NCBI GenBank assembly: GCA_031296305.1
Contig: JARLFZ010000007.1
Span: 1-64,000 of the forward strand
Reading direction: 5' to 3'
Source of the DNA: Occallatibacter sp.
GTDB lineage: Bacteria; Acidobacteriota; Terriglobia; Terriglobales; Acidobacteriaceae
DNA: 64,000 nucleotides
Position 1 is the first letter of the stretch. Each line of letters starts with the position of its first letter. Positions 43,981 through 57,098 of the stretch are shown here, piece after piece. The notes beneath the pieces were generated by a model that was given only the letters and a program-made list of their open reading frames with translations, did no database searches and was not told the DNA's origin. The position numbers were made by a program, and so were the translations under genes.

Positions 43981-45132
43981 ATGCAGGCGATCCTGGCGCT
44001 CGAAGACGGGCGCATCTTCCGCGGCCACGGCCATGGGCACCCGGGCGAATGCCAGGGCGAAGTGGTTTTTAATACTTCTCTTACCGGTTACCAGGAAATT
44101 GCCACCGATCCCTCCTATGCCGGGCAGATCGTCGTCCTTACGAATCCCCAAATCGGCAACTATGGCACCAATCGTGCCGACAATGAGGCGTCTCGCCCGT
44201 ACATTGAGGGCCTGATCGTCCGCGAGTTCTCCACCATCAGCTCCAATTGGCGCTCCGAGCAGGTGACCGACGAGTACATGGAGCGCTACTCCGTACCGGT
44301 GCTCGCCGAGATCGACACGCGCGCCCTGGTGCGCCACCTGCGCAACCACGGCGTTATGCGTGGCGTGATTTCGACGACCGAAACCGACCCCGAGGTCCTC
44401 GTCCAAAAGGCCAGAAAAATTCGCAAGATGGACGGCACCGATCTGGCGCGCGTGGTTTCAACTAAGGCCAACTACGAGTTCGACGCCTCCGATCCGCGCA
44501 GCGAGATGGGGCAGTCGTTGCTTGCCGAGGGATTCGTTCACAAAGAGGAGTCTCACCGGAAGAACCTTCATGTAGTAGCTTACGATTTCGGGATTAAGCA
44601 AAACATTCTGCGCATGTTAGTGCGCGAGGAATGTCGCGTCACCGTGGTCCCCGCTGAAACCCCCGCCGACGATGTTCTTGCGCTCAAGCCCGACGGCGTC
44701 TTTCTCTCGAACGGCCCCGGCGACCCGGAACCGGTAGACTACGCGGTGCGCTCCATCCGGCAGATGATGGGCCGCGTGCCGGTGTTTGGAATTTGCCTGG
44801 GGCACCAGCTTTGCGGCCTCGCGCTCGGCGGCCGCACCTACAAGCTCAAATTCGGCCATCACGGCGGCAACCACCCGGTGCGCAACAATGCCACCGGCAA
44901 GGTGGAGATCACGGCGCACAACCACAACTTCGCCGTCGATCCCGACTCCATCAACGCTAATGAAATCGAGCTGACGCACGTTGACCTGAACGACCAAACG
45001 CTCGAAGGCCTGCGCCACAAGACTCTGCCGCTCTTCAGCGTGCAATACCACCCCGAAGCCGCTCCCGGCCCGCACGATTCGCACTACCTGTTCCGCGACT
45101 TCCGCCAAATGATGGAGGAGTGGAAGGGATGA
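43981..45132 (+). CDS. carA: Carbamoyl-phosphate synthase small subunit
   Basis: '[13 protein letters not shown]'-type start, '[33 protein letters not shown]', GATase '[18 protein letters not shown]...HNHNFAVD'. Confidence 0.97.
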   Translation: MQAILALEDGRIFRGHGHGHPGECQGEVVFNTSLTGYQEIATDPSYAGQIVVLTNPQIGNYGTNRADNEASRPYIEGLIVREFSTISSNWRSEQVTDEYMERYSVPVLAEIDTRALVRHLRNHGVMRGVISTTETDPEVLVQKARKIRKMDGTDLARVVSTKANYEFDASDPRSEMGQSLLAEGFVHKEESHRKNLHVVAYDFGIKQNILRMLVREECRVTVVPAETPADDVLALKPDGVFLSNGPGDPEPVDYAVRSIRQMMGRVPVFGICLGHQLCGLALGGRTYKLKFGHHGGNHPVRNNATGKVEITAHNHNFAVDPDSINANEIELTHVDLNDQTLEGLRHKTLPLFSVQYHPEAAPGPHDSHYLFRDFRQMMEEWKG

Positions 45133-45689
45133 AGCCTGCGGCGCACGAAATTTTCGGAATAGTAAAGCGGCGGGGCTTTTGGCTCCGCTGTTTTTTGGGA
45201 CTCTGTGCAACCATTGCTTTCCTCGCATCGCCGCTAGCAAGCTGGTCGCAGTTTCTCGGATTTCCATGCAATGGAAATAAGGCCGAATGCGTTGAGAAGT
45301 TCGATCAGTTCTGTAGGACAGCAGAGAACAGAGCACCGAACTTATTTGTTCCTAAGAGGACAAGGATCAGCGGAGTGCTCATAGATTCTTCGGGGGCCGT
45401 CTTTGCTCATCCAGAGAAAGGGTTGACGGTTGAACTCCACGATCTCAAGACTTCAGGCCTGATCGCATCCAGCCAGGTGAGCGAAATGGGAACCTTCGAC
45501 TTTGGCACGGTCGAACCCGGTTCTTACCGGCTGATAGTCGTCCTAATCGATCAGGGCAAAAGGGCCCGTTACCGCGGGTGGCAGCAGCCCGGTAAGCTGG
45601 CATGTCCAGATTCGGATGAATGCACCTTGGCAGCGCTGCTTCGGCCTGGTAGTACCGACAATCCAATCGATTTTTGTCCCCCGGAGTAG
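45120..45689 (+). CDS. Hypothetical secreted protein (189 aa), located between carA and carB
   Basis: Signal-like N-terminus and beta-sandwich-like '[58 protein letters not shown]'. Confidence 0.65.
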   Translation: MEGMKPAAHEIFGIVKRRGFWLRCFLGLCATIAFLASPLASWSQFLGFPCNGNKAECVEKFDQFCRTAENRAPNLFVPKRTRISGVLIDSSGAVFAHPEKGLTVELHDLKTSGLIASSQVSEMGTFDFGTVEPGSYRLIVVLIDQGKRARYRGWQQPGKLACPDSDECTLAALLRPGSTDNPIDFCPPE

Positions 45690-45704
45690 AAACCGAGAAA
45701 ACCA

Positions 45705-48998
<3,294 letters not shown>

Positions 48999-49021
48999 AG
49001 CGCGATCGACGAAGCTGTAGC

Positions 49022-49065
49022 GCCGGTCTCCAGACCGGCTGTCGTGCGGGCGTTCACGCCCGCAC
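49022..49065. repeat. Double palindromic (REP-like) element / convergent terminator
   Basis: GCCGGTCT-cc-AGACCGGC (49022-49039) followed by GTGCGGGCG-ttca-CGCCCGCAC (49044-49065). Confidence 0.75.
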
Positions 49066-49098
49066 ATTAGCACATTCGCGAGACATGCTTGTTTATTG

Positions 49099-49581
49099 CT
49101 ATTTCGTCCGCCGAAAGCCGAGCTTCGCGCCCATGGAGTAACCGACGAGCGCAACCGCAGGCCAGGTGCCGATGAACGGCCCGTCGTTATCGATGAGTCC
49201 GCTGGGGCCAGGCAAGCTGAAGAAGGTGCGCGTCAGCTTCTCGGTGGCCTCACACTGGAGGCATTGATTTGGCCCGGTCGGCATGTTCAGGACCCACAAG
49301 CAGACAATCAGAAACCAGATGATGCCCAGCAGCCAGACCAAGGTGGCCATTTCCGCGGGGTAAATGCGCGCGACCAGGAATCCGAAGACGAGCGGCACGG
49401 CGGCCGACAACAGAAGAATGACGAGTTGGGGTACTCCGGAAGGATTGATGGCATAGCCAAGCAGCATGAGCGCCATCCACGAGCCAAGCGCCAGCAGCGA
49501 GTGCAGGAAAAACGACAGCGCCTGCCTGGAAAGATTGGATGTGCTCTGTTCCTCGAGGTCAGTTTGCACCGACGAGTCCAC
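49099..49581 (-). CDS. Hypothetical polytopic membrane protein (160 aa)
   Basis: About 4 TM segments; convergent with carB. Confidence 0.6.
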   Translation of the reverse strand: MDSSVQTDLEEQSTSNLSRQALSFFLHSLLALGSWMALMLLGYAINPSGVPQLVILLLSAAVPLVFGFLVARIYPAEMATLVWLLGIIWFLIVCLWVLNMPTGPNQCLQCEATEKLTRTFFSLPGPSGLIDNDGPFIGTWPAVALVGYSMGAKLGFRRTK

Positions 49582-49728
49582 CTTCGCCGCTCCTGAAGTG
49601 AGAGTTGCTGCCGCGTCTGCGTTCTATCTAACCACTAACCATATACCGCCGCCGCCAAAGCAAACAATTTCGGCACGATGAAGCAGGGAAGAGCGCCGCG
49701 TAACCGTGCCGAGTCTTACAATAAGCAA

Positions 49729-50784
49729 ATGCTGCTGGAAGGCATTTTCGCCGCGACCACCACGCCGTTTTACTCGGACGAGCGCATCTATTTTCGCAAG
49801 ATTGAAGCCAACATCTCGCGCTACTCGCGCAGTTTGCTGGCAGGGATGGTGGTTTTGGGCTCAACAGGCGAGGCGCCGTTGCTCGACGATGCGGAATCGC
49901 GCGAGGTTCTGCGCGTGGCCGCCGAAGCTGCCTCGCCAGAGAAGGTGCTGATCGCGGGCGTAGGCCGTGAGAGCGTAAAAGCGACGCTAGAATTAGCTGA
50001 TGCAGCGGCAGCGCTCCAATATGATGCGGTCCTGGTGCGCCCGCCCAGCTACTATGCCGGGCAAATGTCTTCCGCAGCGGTGCTCCATTATTTCCGCAGC
50101 ATCGCGGACCGCTCTCCGCTCCCGATCGTGCTCTACAACATTCCCAAGTGCGTCCCGTACCAGATTCCGGTGGAGCTGGTAGGGGAACTTGCCGGTCACC
50201 CCAACATCATCGGGATTAAAGACTCGGCGGGGAAAGTGGAGCGCATCGGGGCGCAGGTTGCGGCCGCGCAGAATGCGCCACGGCGGAACGTGCTTGTGAC
50301 GCAGGTGTTCGAGGCGGCCACGGCGCGCATGCTCGAGCCTCGCACCGAAGCAGACGGCAGTTTTGTCTCCGCGGGCGACCTGGCCGGCGGTTCGGCGGTC
50401 GCCACGGCTGCCCCCGCTATTCCCATCAAAACCCGCAGCAGAGAAGTAGGTTTCCAGGTGCTGTGCGGATCGGGGAGCACGATCTTGGAGTCGTTGGAGG
50501 CCGGAGCGACGGGTGCAATTCTCGCTTTTGCCGCGTTCGCCCCACAGGCATGTCAGGAGATTTACCTTGCCTGGAGAGATCACGACCTGGCACTGGCCGC
50601 AGAGAAACAGAAGCGCATTGCGAAAGCGAATCAGAGGATCGTCGGCGATCTCGGCATCGCTGGCGTAAAGTACGCTTGCGACTTCAACGGCTACTACGGA
50701 GGCCACACCAGGGCGCCTTTGTTAGGCTTGACCGCCGGAGAGAAGGCCGAAATCGAGGCACTGCTGGTGGAAGTTAGGAACTAA
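49729..50784 (+). CDS. Dihydrodipicolinate synthase/N-acetylneuraminate lyase family protein
   Basis: 'GIFAATTTPFYSDERI', 'GMVVLGSTGEAPLLDDAESREVLRVAAEAAS', 'IVLYNIP' Tyr, 'IIGIKDSAG' Lys; start ATG 49729. Confidence 0.88.
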   Translation: MLLEGIFAATTTPFYSDERIYFRKIEANISRYSRSLLAGMVVLGSTGEAPLLDDAESREVLRVAAEAASPEKVLIAGVGRESVKATLELADAAAALQYDAVLVRPPSYYAGQMSSAAVLHYFRSIADRSPLPIVLYNIPKCVPYQIPVELVGELAGHPNIIGIKDSAGKVERIGAQVAAAQNAPRRNVLVTQVFEAATARMLEPRTEADGSFVSAGDLAGGSAVATAAPAIPIKTRSREVGFQVLCGSGSTILESLEAGATGAILAFAAFAPQACQEIYLAWRDHDLALAAEKQKRIAKANQRIVGDLGIAGVKYACDFNGYYGGHTRAPLLGLTAGEKAEIEALLVEVRN

Positions 50785-50930
50785 CCTAGCTAGATGCAAT
50801 GTCCGATAACAGATATTCTGTATACTGAATCCTTTCACAAAAGTAATGCAACCCCATGACCTGTAAGTTCTTAAGAGCGGCGGTTCTCTCACACCTCCCT
50901 TTCGAGGATTTGGGCTCTCTTGAGCCGGAA

Positions 50931-50949
50931 CTAATCCGGCGCGGATTAG
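50931..50949. terminator. Palindromic hairpin between convergent genes
   Basis: CTAATCCG-gcg-CGGATTAG. Confidence 0.4.
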
Positions 50950-51003
50950 GTATGCGCCTGCCCTCGAGAGAGCTGCAACCGAATTCTGGCGGGTTTGGCT
51001 GGA

Positions 51004-51492
51004 TCACATCTTGTAGCGGCCGAGGTCCTCGTCGTTCAATCCCTCGAGCCACCCGCGCAACTGCTCGGCAGTCGGCCCTTCCGGCGGGCCGGTTGTGTTG
51101 AGCTTGGCGCTCTCCATCACCTTCTCCGCGACAAAGATCGGGCAATCGGCGCGCAATGCGAGCGCAATTGCGTCAGAGGGCCTCGCGTCGATGACTACAG
51201 GTTCTTCCCCCTGCCGGAGCCACAACACCGCAAAGAATGTGTCATCTCTAAGCTCTGTAATAACAACACGTTCCAGTTCACCATTGAGATGACGGATTAG
51301 GTTGCGCGCGAGGTCGTGCGTCATGGGACGCGCAGCGGACATCTTCTCGATCTCGAGCGCAATTGCGTTGGCCTCAAAGATCCCAACCCAGATCGGCATC
51401 ACCGCGTCGGAGCCAACATCCTTCAGCACCACGATCGGCATATTGGTTGCCGGGTCCATCATCAGCCCGCGAATCCGCACTTCAATGTCCAT
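51004..51492 (-). CDS. Bifunctional nuclease family protein (DUF151)
   Basis: 'MDIEVRIRGLMMDPATNMPIVVLKDVGSDAVMPIWVGIFEANAIALEIEKMSAARPMTHDLARNLI', 'VVIDARPSDAIALALRADCPIFV'. Confidence 0.92.
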   Translation of the reverse strand: MDIEVRIRGLMMDPATNMPIVVLKDVGSDAVMPIWVGIFEANAIALEIEKMSAARPMTHDLARNLIRHLNGELERVVITELRDDTFFAVLWLRQGEEPVVIDARPSDAIALALRADCPIFVAEKVMESAKLNTTGPPEGPTAEQLRGWLEGLNDEDLGRYKM

Positions 51493-51521
51493 CAGTTCCC
51501 TCTTCAAGAACCTTTGCAGTT

Positions 51522-52841
51522 TTAGACGGCCTGACCCACGAGACTGTTGGGAAAAGCCCCGATTATTTTGACACGAAGATAGCTGCCTGGGGCTGGCGCT
51601 ATGGGTCCCGACCACTCAAAGTTGACCGGTTTATTCTGGCTGCTCCTGCCAGAGATCTGCCCGCGCGCCGGATTCGCACCCTCTACCATCACCTCAACAA
51701 TATCTCCGATGTGCTTGGAATAATTGATTCTTTGTATCTCGCGCTGCCGCTCAAGCAGTACTTGAAGCCACTGGGCCTTCTCGGCGTCGGGAATTGAGTC
51801 GATCATCACCAGCGCCGGTGTGTTGGGGCGGGCCGAGTACCTGAAGGCGAAGACGCAATCGTATTCCACCTCGGCAAGCAGGTCCATGGTCTTAATGAAA
51901 TCGTCCGCAGTTTCACCGGGGAAGCCGACAATGATGTCGGTCGAAATCGAAATGGGGCGCTTCGCCGATTTGATCCATGCAATGCGTTCGAGGTACCACT
52001 CCGGCGTGTACTCGCGGGCCATGCTTGCGAGAATTCTCGCCGAACCCGACTGCACCGGGAGGTGCACATGGTCGCAAAGGGTGGGCACACTATCGATGGC
52101 CTCAACAATATCGCGCGTAAAGTCGCGGGGATGGCTGGTGGTAAATCGCACCCTTCTGACGCCCGGCACCTCACCCACGGCGGCCAGCAATTCCGCGAAG
52201 CTGCGCTTCCCTTCCGGGTCCCGGTAGCTGTTCACATTCTGGCCCAGGAGCTGGATCTCGGTGTAGCCAAGGTCGGCGATGCGCCACGCCTCCGTCAGCA
52301 CCGATGACGAAGTCCGGCTGCGCTCCTTGCCACGCGTGTACGGTACCACACAGTAGGAGCAGAACTTATCGCAGCCCTCGATGATGGTGATGTAAGCCCG
52401 GTAAGGATTCTGGCGCGCCGTGAATTCGGTCTCGAAGGTCTCGTCCGTCTGCCGATCGTCGAGACCCGTAATGCGGCTCTCGCCCGCTTCCAGGCGGCTC
52501 AGCATCTCCGGCAATTTGCGGTACGAGGCCGACCCAGAGACCAGCGAAACGTACGGCGCACGATCGAAGATCTTCTCGCCTTCCTGCTGGGCGACGCAAC
52601 CCAACACGGCGAACCGCTTGCCTAGTTTGTAGAGCTTCTTGTAGTCGTTCAGGCGGTTAAAGACCTTCTGCTCCGCCTTGTCGCGAATAGAACAAGTGTT
52701 GTAGAGGATCAGACCGGCATCCTCCTCGGCTTCAACCTGCCGGTAGCCCTGTCGGCGCAGTGTGCCGATCACCTTTTCGGAGTCATGGGCGTTCATCTGG
52801 CAGCCGAAGGTCTCCAAATAGAATGTTTTTTCGGTTGCCAT
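51522..52841 (-). CDS. miaB: tRNA-2-methylthio-N6-dimethylallyladenosine synthase
   Basis: 'FYLETFGCQMNAHDSEKVIGTL', radical-SAM 'IIEGCDKFCSYCVVPYTRGKERSR', 'LLGQNVNSYRDPEG', C-terminal TRAM domain. Confidence 0.96.
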   Translation of the reverse strand: MATEKTFYLETFGCQMNAHDSEKVIGTLRRQGYRQVEAEEDAGLILYNTCSIRDKAEQKVFNRLNDYKKLYKLGKRFAVLGCVAQQEGEKIFDRAPYVSLVSGSASYRKLPEMLSRLEAGESRITGLDDRQTDETFETEFTARQNPYRAYITIIEGCDKFCSYCVVPYTRGKERSRTSSSVLTEAWRIADLGYTEIQLLGQNVNSYRDPEGKRSFAELLAAVGEVPGVRRVRFTTSHPRDFTRDIVEAIDSVPTLCDHVHLPVQSGSARILASMAREYTPEWYLERIAWIKSAKRPISISTDIIVGFPGETADDFIKTMDLLAEVEYDCVFAFRYSARPNTPALVMIDSIPDAEKAQWLQVLLERQREIQRINYSKHIGDIVEVMVEGANPARGQISGRSSQNKPVNFEWSGPIAPAPGSYLRVKIIGAFPNSLVGQAV

Positions 52842-52918
52842 AGAACTCCAAGTATACCGTGATGCGTCTTGCGATTGCCGCGCTGCGCACCTTGCGGCAA
52901 TAGTGCGCAAGCGCGCGG

Positions 52919-53278
52919 TCAATAGGTGTGCAAATAAGCCAGCAGCGCGTCCATCTGCTCTTTTGTCATCTGATACGCGAACGATGGCATCAGTCCCTTG
53001 CCTGCCAGCAGAATCCGCTCAACTTCCGCATCGGTCGCCGGCGCCCCATCCGGCAACGTTTTGTGGCTGAAGATCCCATGCAGATTCGGTGGAACCTTCT
53101 TCAAATGCAAGTCATTCTCTTCGTGGCAGTGGGCGCAACCCGTGTCGTAAAGGCGCTTGCCCTCCGCCTGTTGCGGGGTGAGCGCGGACCGGAAGTGACA
53201 TCCGGCGGGGATCGTAACTACGCAAGCTGTGAGCGCCAGACCCGAAGCCACCGTCGCAACCAGCTTTAGCAGTCGCAT
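52919..53278 (-). CDS. Cytochrome c family protein
   Basis: Signal/lipoprotein-like N-term, 'LYDTGCAHCHEEND' CxxCH haem motif, 'GLMPSFAYQMTKEQMDALLAYL'. Confidence 0.88.
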   Translation of the reverse strand: MRLLKLVATVASGLALTACVVTIPAGCHFRSALTPQQAEGKRLYDTGCAHCHEENDLHLKKVPPNLHGIFSHKTLPDGAPATDAEVERILLAGKGLMPSFAYQMTKEQMDALLAYLHTY

Positions 53279-53343
53279 CTTAAGTATGGTAGCCCAGCAC
53301 GGGTCGAACTACCGCTTCGATACTTACCGGGCCCACTGGGGGC

Positions 53344-53895
53344 CTACTGGACAATCACGCCGCAGGCAATGCGATCGCCAGAGTTGCCGGACGGATCATT
53401 GGTGAGGTCGTCTGGTTTGGCGTGAATCACCAGGGCCGTACCGCCCTCGTGGAAAAGAGAATTCGGGCCCTCGCTTATCGTGACGCCTATTGCGGTGAAG
53501 GTCAGTTTGCCGGTTCCCTTCTCTGATACAACAAGGTTCGGCAAGTCGCCGAGGTGCGGATGCGGGTCCATCGCGTTGTGCATTCCGTGGTGGGCGCCAG
53601 TCGGATTGAAATGGCCTCCGGCCGTGGTGAAAGCGGGAACCTCGCATTTGCCAATGTTGTGAATGTGGATCCCATGTTCGCCGGGAGAAAGTTGGGAGAC
53701 CGTTACGGAGACCTTGACCCCGTTGGAGACGGTAGAGAATTTGGCGTGGCCAATGGTGGCTCCCTGGGCATTGACGAGGTCAGCGTGTGCTGCCTGAGCC
53801 GCGGCGGGAGCGGGATGGGTGGCTAAAGCCAGGAGCGCGGCGCCTGCTAACACGCTCATTTGCACGAGTACAGATCTGCGATTGACGCTTGACAT
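53344..53895 (-). CDS. sodC: Superoxide dismutase [Cu-Zn]-family protein
   Basis: 'SPGEHGIHIHNIGKCEVPAFTTAGGHFNPTGAHHGMHNAMDPHPHLGDLPNLVV', 'HAKPDDLTNDPSGNSGDRIACGVI'. Confidence 0.93.
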   Translation of the reverse strand: MSSVNRRSVLVQMSVLAGAALLALATHPAPAAAQAAHADLVNAQGATIGHAKFSTVSNGVKVSVTVSQLSPGEHGIHIHNIGKCEVPAFTTAGGHFNPTGAHHGMHNAMDPHPHLGDLPNLVVSEKGTGKLTFTAIGVTISEGPNSLFHEGGTALVIHAKPDDLTNDPSGNSGDRIACGVIVQ

Positions 53896-54051
53896 GGGAA
53901 ATGTCCTCCGGGGATTCGCGGATGTTCCTGCGAACTCCGCCCCTTCAGTCTGCGCGGGCGATGCCGAGCAGGTCAAGAGAGCGGGTGCGGCGTGCTGGTC
54001 CCGCCCGGCGCAAATGCCGAAAATGCGAAGCAAAGCAAGTATTCTGAAATT

Positions 54052-54495
54052 ATGCAGCTTCACTCCCACGAACCTCTCACGCCTTTCGCTCACTCGTCCA
54101 GCAATCGCTGCTTTGGCTGCGGACCTGCCAATCTAAACGGGCTGCGCCTGGAGTTCCTGCTCGCCTCGGATGGCGCCGTCGTCAGTCTTCCCATTGTCCC
54201 GGAAGCCTTTGAGGGCCACCCCGGCTATCTGCACGGCGGCATCATTGCGACGCTTCTAGATGAGGCCATGAGCAAGGCAGTGCGCGCGCTGGGCCGGCCG
54301 TCGATGACGCGAAAGATGGAAGTGGAATACCTTCGCCCGGTACCGGGTGGCGCGCCGCTCCGGCTTGAGGGACGCGTGGTGCGGAGTGAAGGAAGAAAGC
54401 ACTGGGCAGAAGCTGTGATCGCCGATGCGAAGGAAACTGTGCTGGCGCACAGCAAGGGCTTGTTCATCGAAATTCGGCCAGAGGCGAAAAAATAG
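54052..54495 (+). CDS. PaaI-type hotdog-fold thioesterase
   Basis: 'FGCGPANLNGLRLEF', 'FEGHPGYLHGGIIATLLDEAMSKAV', 'KMEVEYLRPVPGGAPLRLEGRVV'. Confidence 0.85.
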   Translation: MQLHSHEPLTPFAHSSSNRCFGCGPANLNGLRLEFLLASDGAVVSLPIVPEAFEGHPGYLHGGIIATLLDEAMSKAVRALGRPSMTRKMEVEYLRPVPGGAPLRLEGRVVRSEGRKHWAEAVIADAKETVLAHSKGLFIEIRPEAKK

Positions 54496-54517
54496 GGCGG
54501 CCCGCGAAGGTCGCCCT
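54494..54517. terminator. Hairpin between convergent thioesterase and flgE
   Basis: AGGGCG-g-CC-cgcgaa-GG-t-CGCCCT. Confidence 0.45.
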
Positions 54518-54545
54518 CAAGGATCTGCAAACCGCAAAAGGCGTC

Positions 54546-57041
54546 TCAATGAACCATGTTGATGGTGTCCTGCGTAACCGTGTCGAATGTAGTCACTGAT
54601 TTCGCGTTGGCCTCGAAGGCGCGCTGCGCGACGATCAGATCGGAGAATTCGGTAGAGATATTGACGTTGGACGCCTCGAGCGCGCCGCCCTCCATCGTAC
54701 CGAGCCCAGCACTGCCTGAAGTACCGATGGCTGCCGCGCCGCTGGCTTGCGTGACGCCATAATCGCCGTTGCCTAGCATCGTCAGTCCCTGGAGATTGGC
54801 AACATTGGCAAGCGCAATCTGTCCCACGTTTTGCTGCTGGCCATTGTTGTAAGTTACCGTGACGGTACCATCGGAACCCACGGCGAAACTTTCATACTGG
54901 CCGGTCGCGTAGCCATTTTGGGTGGTTCCCGAAGCCGCGGAGGCCGTGTCGACCTGGCTGATCGTCGGAGTTCCGCTCGCACTGAGAATGTTCCACGTCA
55001 TCCCCAGAGCGGCAGCGCCGTCGGAGAGCCCGCCAAAGTTGATACCGCTGATGTTCGCGGCCGGGCTCGCCAGATTGCCACTGGAGTCGAAGGTCATGAT
55101 GCCGCTGGCGTTGGCCGGGGCTACCGCATCCTGTATCACGCTGCCGGCTGTGGTAACGTTAGCGCCGGTGATCGTCAATACGCCATTATTGCCTGTGACC
55201 GAAACGCCGCCGATGCCCGCGTTGTTGACGGCCAGTTGCAACGCCCCGGCGTAGGCGGATATCGATTCGTTGGCGGTTATGGTTGGCGCCGTGATGGTGG
55301 CCGTGCTGCCGGTTCCCGTCAGTCCCGTTATCGTCAGGTCGCTGCCGGAGTCTACACTCGTCTGCACGCCGCCGCTCGACCCGAAGGTATAAGTATTCTT
55401 GGTCGCCGACACGTCCTGCACCATGCTGTTCGCGACCGTCATATTGGCGCCGGTAAGGGTCACTTGCCCGCCACTGGAGGATACTGACACGCCAACAAGC
55501 GGAACGCCGGCGCCACCGGCATTGGCAATGGCCGTCTGCAACATTCCGATGTAGGTGGCCACCGACATGCCGGCGGTTACGGCTGGCGCGGCGACGGTGG
55601 CTGTGGCGCCAGTCGCGGTCTGTCCGGTGATGCTGAAATTTGTCGTCGGATCGACTGTGGCGCTCGGGTTGAAGTTGTATTTCGCCGTTGTTCCCGCCAT
55701 ATCTTCGCTGAGGGTGTTCGACATGGCGAGGTTGGAGCCCTTTATGGTTAATGTGTTGTTTCCGGCATTGGGCGTGACCGTCACGTTGGTGATGCCGGCG
55801 TTGCCGATGGCGGTGGTCAATGCATTTGCATAGGCGGTCAGCGATTCGCCACTTACGAACGTAGGCGGAATGATGCTGGCGACCGTGCCATCTGCCTTTT
55901 GTCCGGTAATTGTCAGGTTTGAATTCGCATTGACCGTGCCGCCGGTATTGAAGGTGTAAACGTCGGAGGTTCCAGTCAGGTTTCCCTTCATCGTAAGGGT
56001 TGTGTTCGCGGCGGCAGCCGTCGCGTCGGGCATGGTAATCGACAGCGTATTACCGCTGATGCTGTCTGAGACCAGAGTGCCGGCCGTCACCAGCGTATCC
56101 AACTGCGTCTTCAAGGCGGCCATCGTTTCGGGGTTGCCGCCGGCAGGAGTAATCGAGTTTCCGGCAATGGTGAGGTTTGTGCTGCCATCTACCGCGTTGG
56201 CGGCGCCACCGTTTGCGCCAAAGTTCCATGTGTAGGTCGTGTTCCCACCGGCGCTGCTCGATGACGGCGTAAGTGTTGCAAGCCAGGACGGCGTCGCGGG
56301 TGTTGCCGCCGTTAGCGGAGCGGTTACGGTGGTCGCAGTGGATGGAGTCGAGCCCACGTTCATCACCGCCGCCGCAGCAGGGCTACTCGCCACGGCCAGC
56401 GTATCCGGCACCGTGATGTTGTAGGACCACGTATTGGTTGCGGTCTTGGTGAAATTCACCGTGGCCTCATACGAGTTGCCCAGCGAATCGAATATCTTGA
56501 TCTGCGCCGGATAAGAGGTGCCCACAGTAGCAGACGAATCCAGGTTGGCGGTCATTCCGAAGGCGCTGGTGGCCTGCGGATTTTGCACCTGGCCGATCGG
56601 GATGTTGATCCCTTTCAACGCAGCGGCGGTATTCACCACACCTTTAACTGCCGGATATCCCATGACGTTTTCGCCGTTCGTTGTGATGAGATTTCCCGTC
56701 GAATCTGTTTGAAAATCTCCGTCCCGTGTCAGGAACTGCGTGCCGCCGTTATCCACGACAAAGAAACCGCTGCCCTGCAGTGCCACGTTGGAGGCCACGT
56801 CGGTCGAAGTCGGTGTGCCGGCCGTAAAATCAATCTCATTCGAGGCCACTTTTACGCCTGCCCCTACCTGAACCAAGTCACCGGCGCCATTGGTACCCAC
56901 CTGCTGATAGAAAAGATCGGAGAAATTTGTCGACTGCGCCTTGAAGGCCGTAGTGCTCATATTAGAAAGATCGTTCGCGACGGTGTTCAAAGCCGTCGAA
57001 TCGGCCTTAAGTCCAGTAAGCGGAATCGAGAAACTTGCCAT
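54546..57041 (-). CDS. flgE: Flagellar hook protein FlgE (enlarged, 831 aa)
   Basis: 'MASFSIPLTGLKADSTALNTVANDLSNMSTTAFKAQSTNFSDLFYQ', 'GSGFFVVDNGGTQFLTRDGDFQTDSTGNLIT', C-term 'GALEASNVNISTEFSDLIVAQRAFEANAKSVTTFDTVTQDTINMV'. Confidence 0.95.
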   Translation of the reverse strand: MASFSIPLTGLKADSTALNTVANDLSNMSTTAFKAQSTNFSDLFYQQVGTNGAGDLVQVGAGVKVASNEIDFTAGTPTSTDVASNVALQGSGFFVVDNGGTQFLTRDGDFQTDSTGNLITTNGENVMGYPAVKGVVNTAAALKGINIPIGQVQNPQATSAFGMTANLDSSATVGTSYPAQIKIFDSLGNSYEATVNFTKTATNTWSYNITVPDTLAVASSPAAAAVMNVGSTPSTATTVTAPLTAATPATPSWLATLTPSSSSAGGNTTYTWNFGANGGAANAVDGSTNLTIAGNSITPAGGNPETMAALKTQLDTLVTAGTLVSDSISGNTLSITMPDATAAAANTTLTMKGNLTGTSDVYTFNTGGTVNANSNLTITGQKADGTVASIIPPTFVSGESLTAYANALTTAIGNAGITNVTVTPNAGNNTLTIKGSNLAMSNTLSEDMAGTTAKYNFNPSATVDPTTNFSITGQTATGATATVAAPAVTAGMSVATYIGMLQTAIANAGGAGVPLVGVSVSSSGGQVTLTGANMTVANSMVQDVSATKNTYTFGSSGGVQTSVDSGSDLTITGLTGTGSTATITAPTITANESISAYAGALQLAVNNAGIGGVSVTGNNGVLTITGANVTTAGSVIQDAVAPANASGIMTFDSSGNLASPAANISGINFGGLSDGAAALGMTWNILSASGTPTISQVDTASAASGTTQNGYATGQYESFAVGSDGTVTVTYNNGQQQNVGQIALANVANLQGLTMLGNGDYGVTQASGAAAIGTSGSAGLGTMEGGALEASNVNISTEFSDLIVAQRAFEANAKSVTTFDTVTQDTINMVH

Positions 57042-57098
57042 GGATTATCTCCTTGTTGCGTCAATTGAAGTTGCGCCAAGCGGTGAGCCAGGCAAAGT

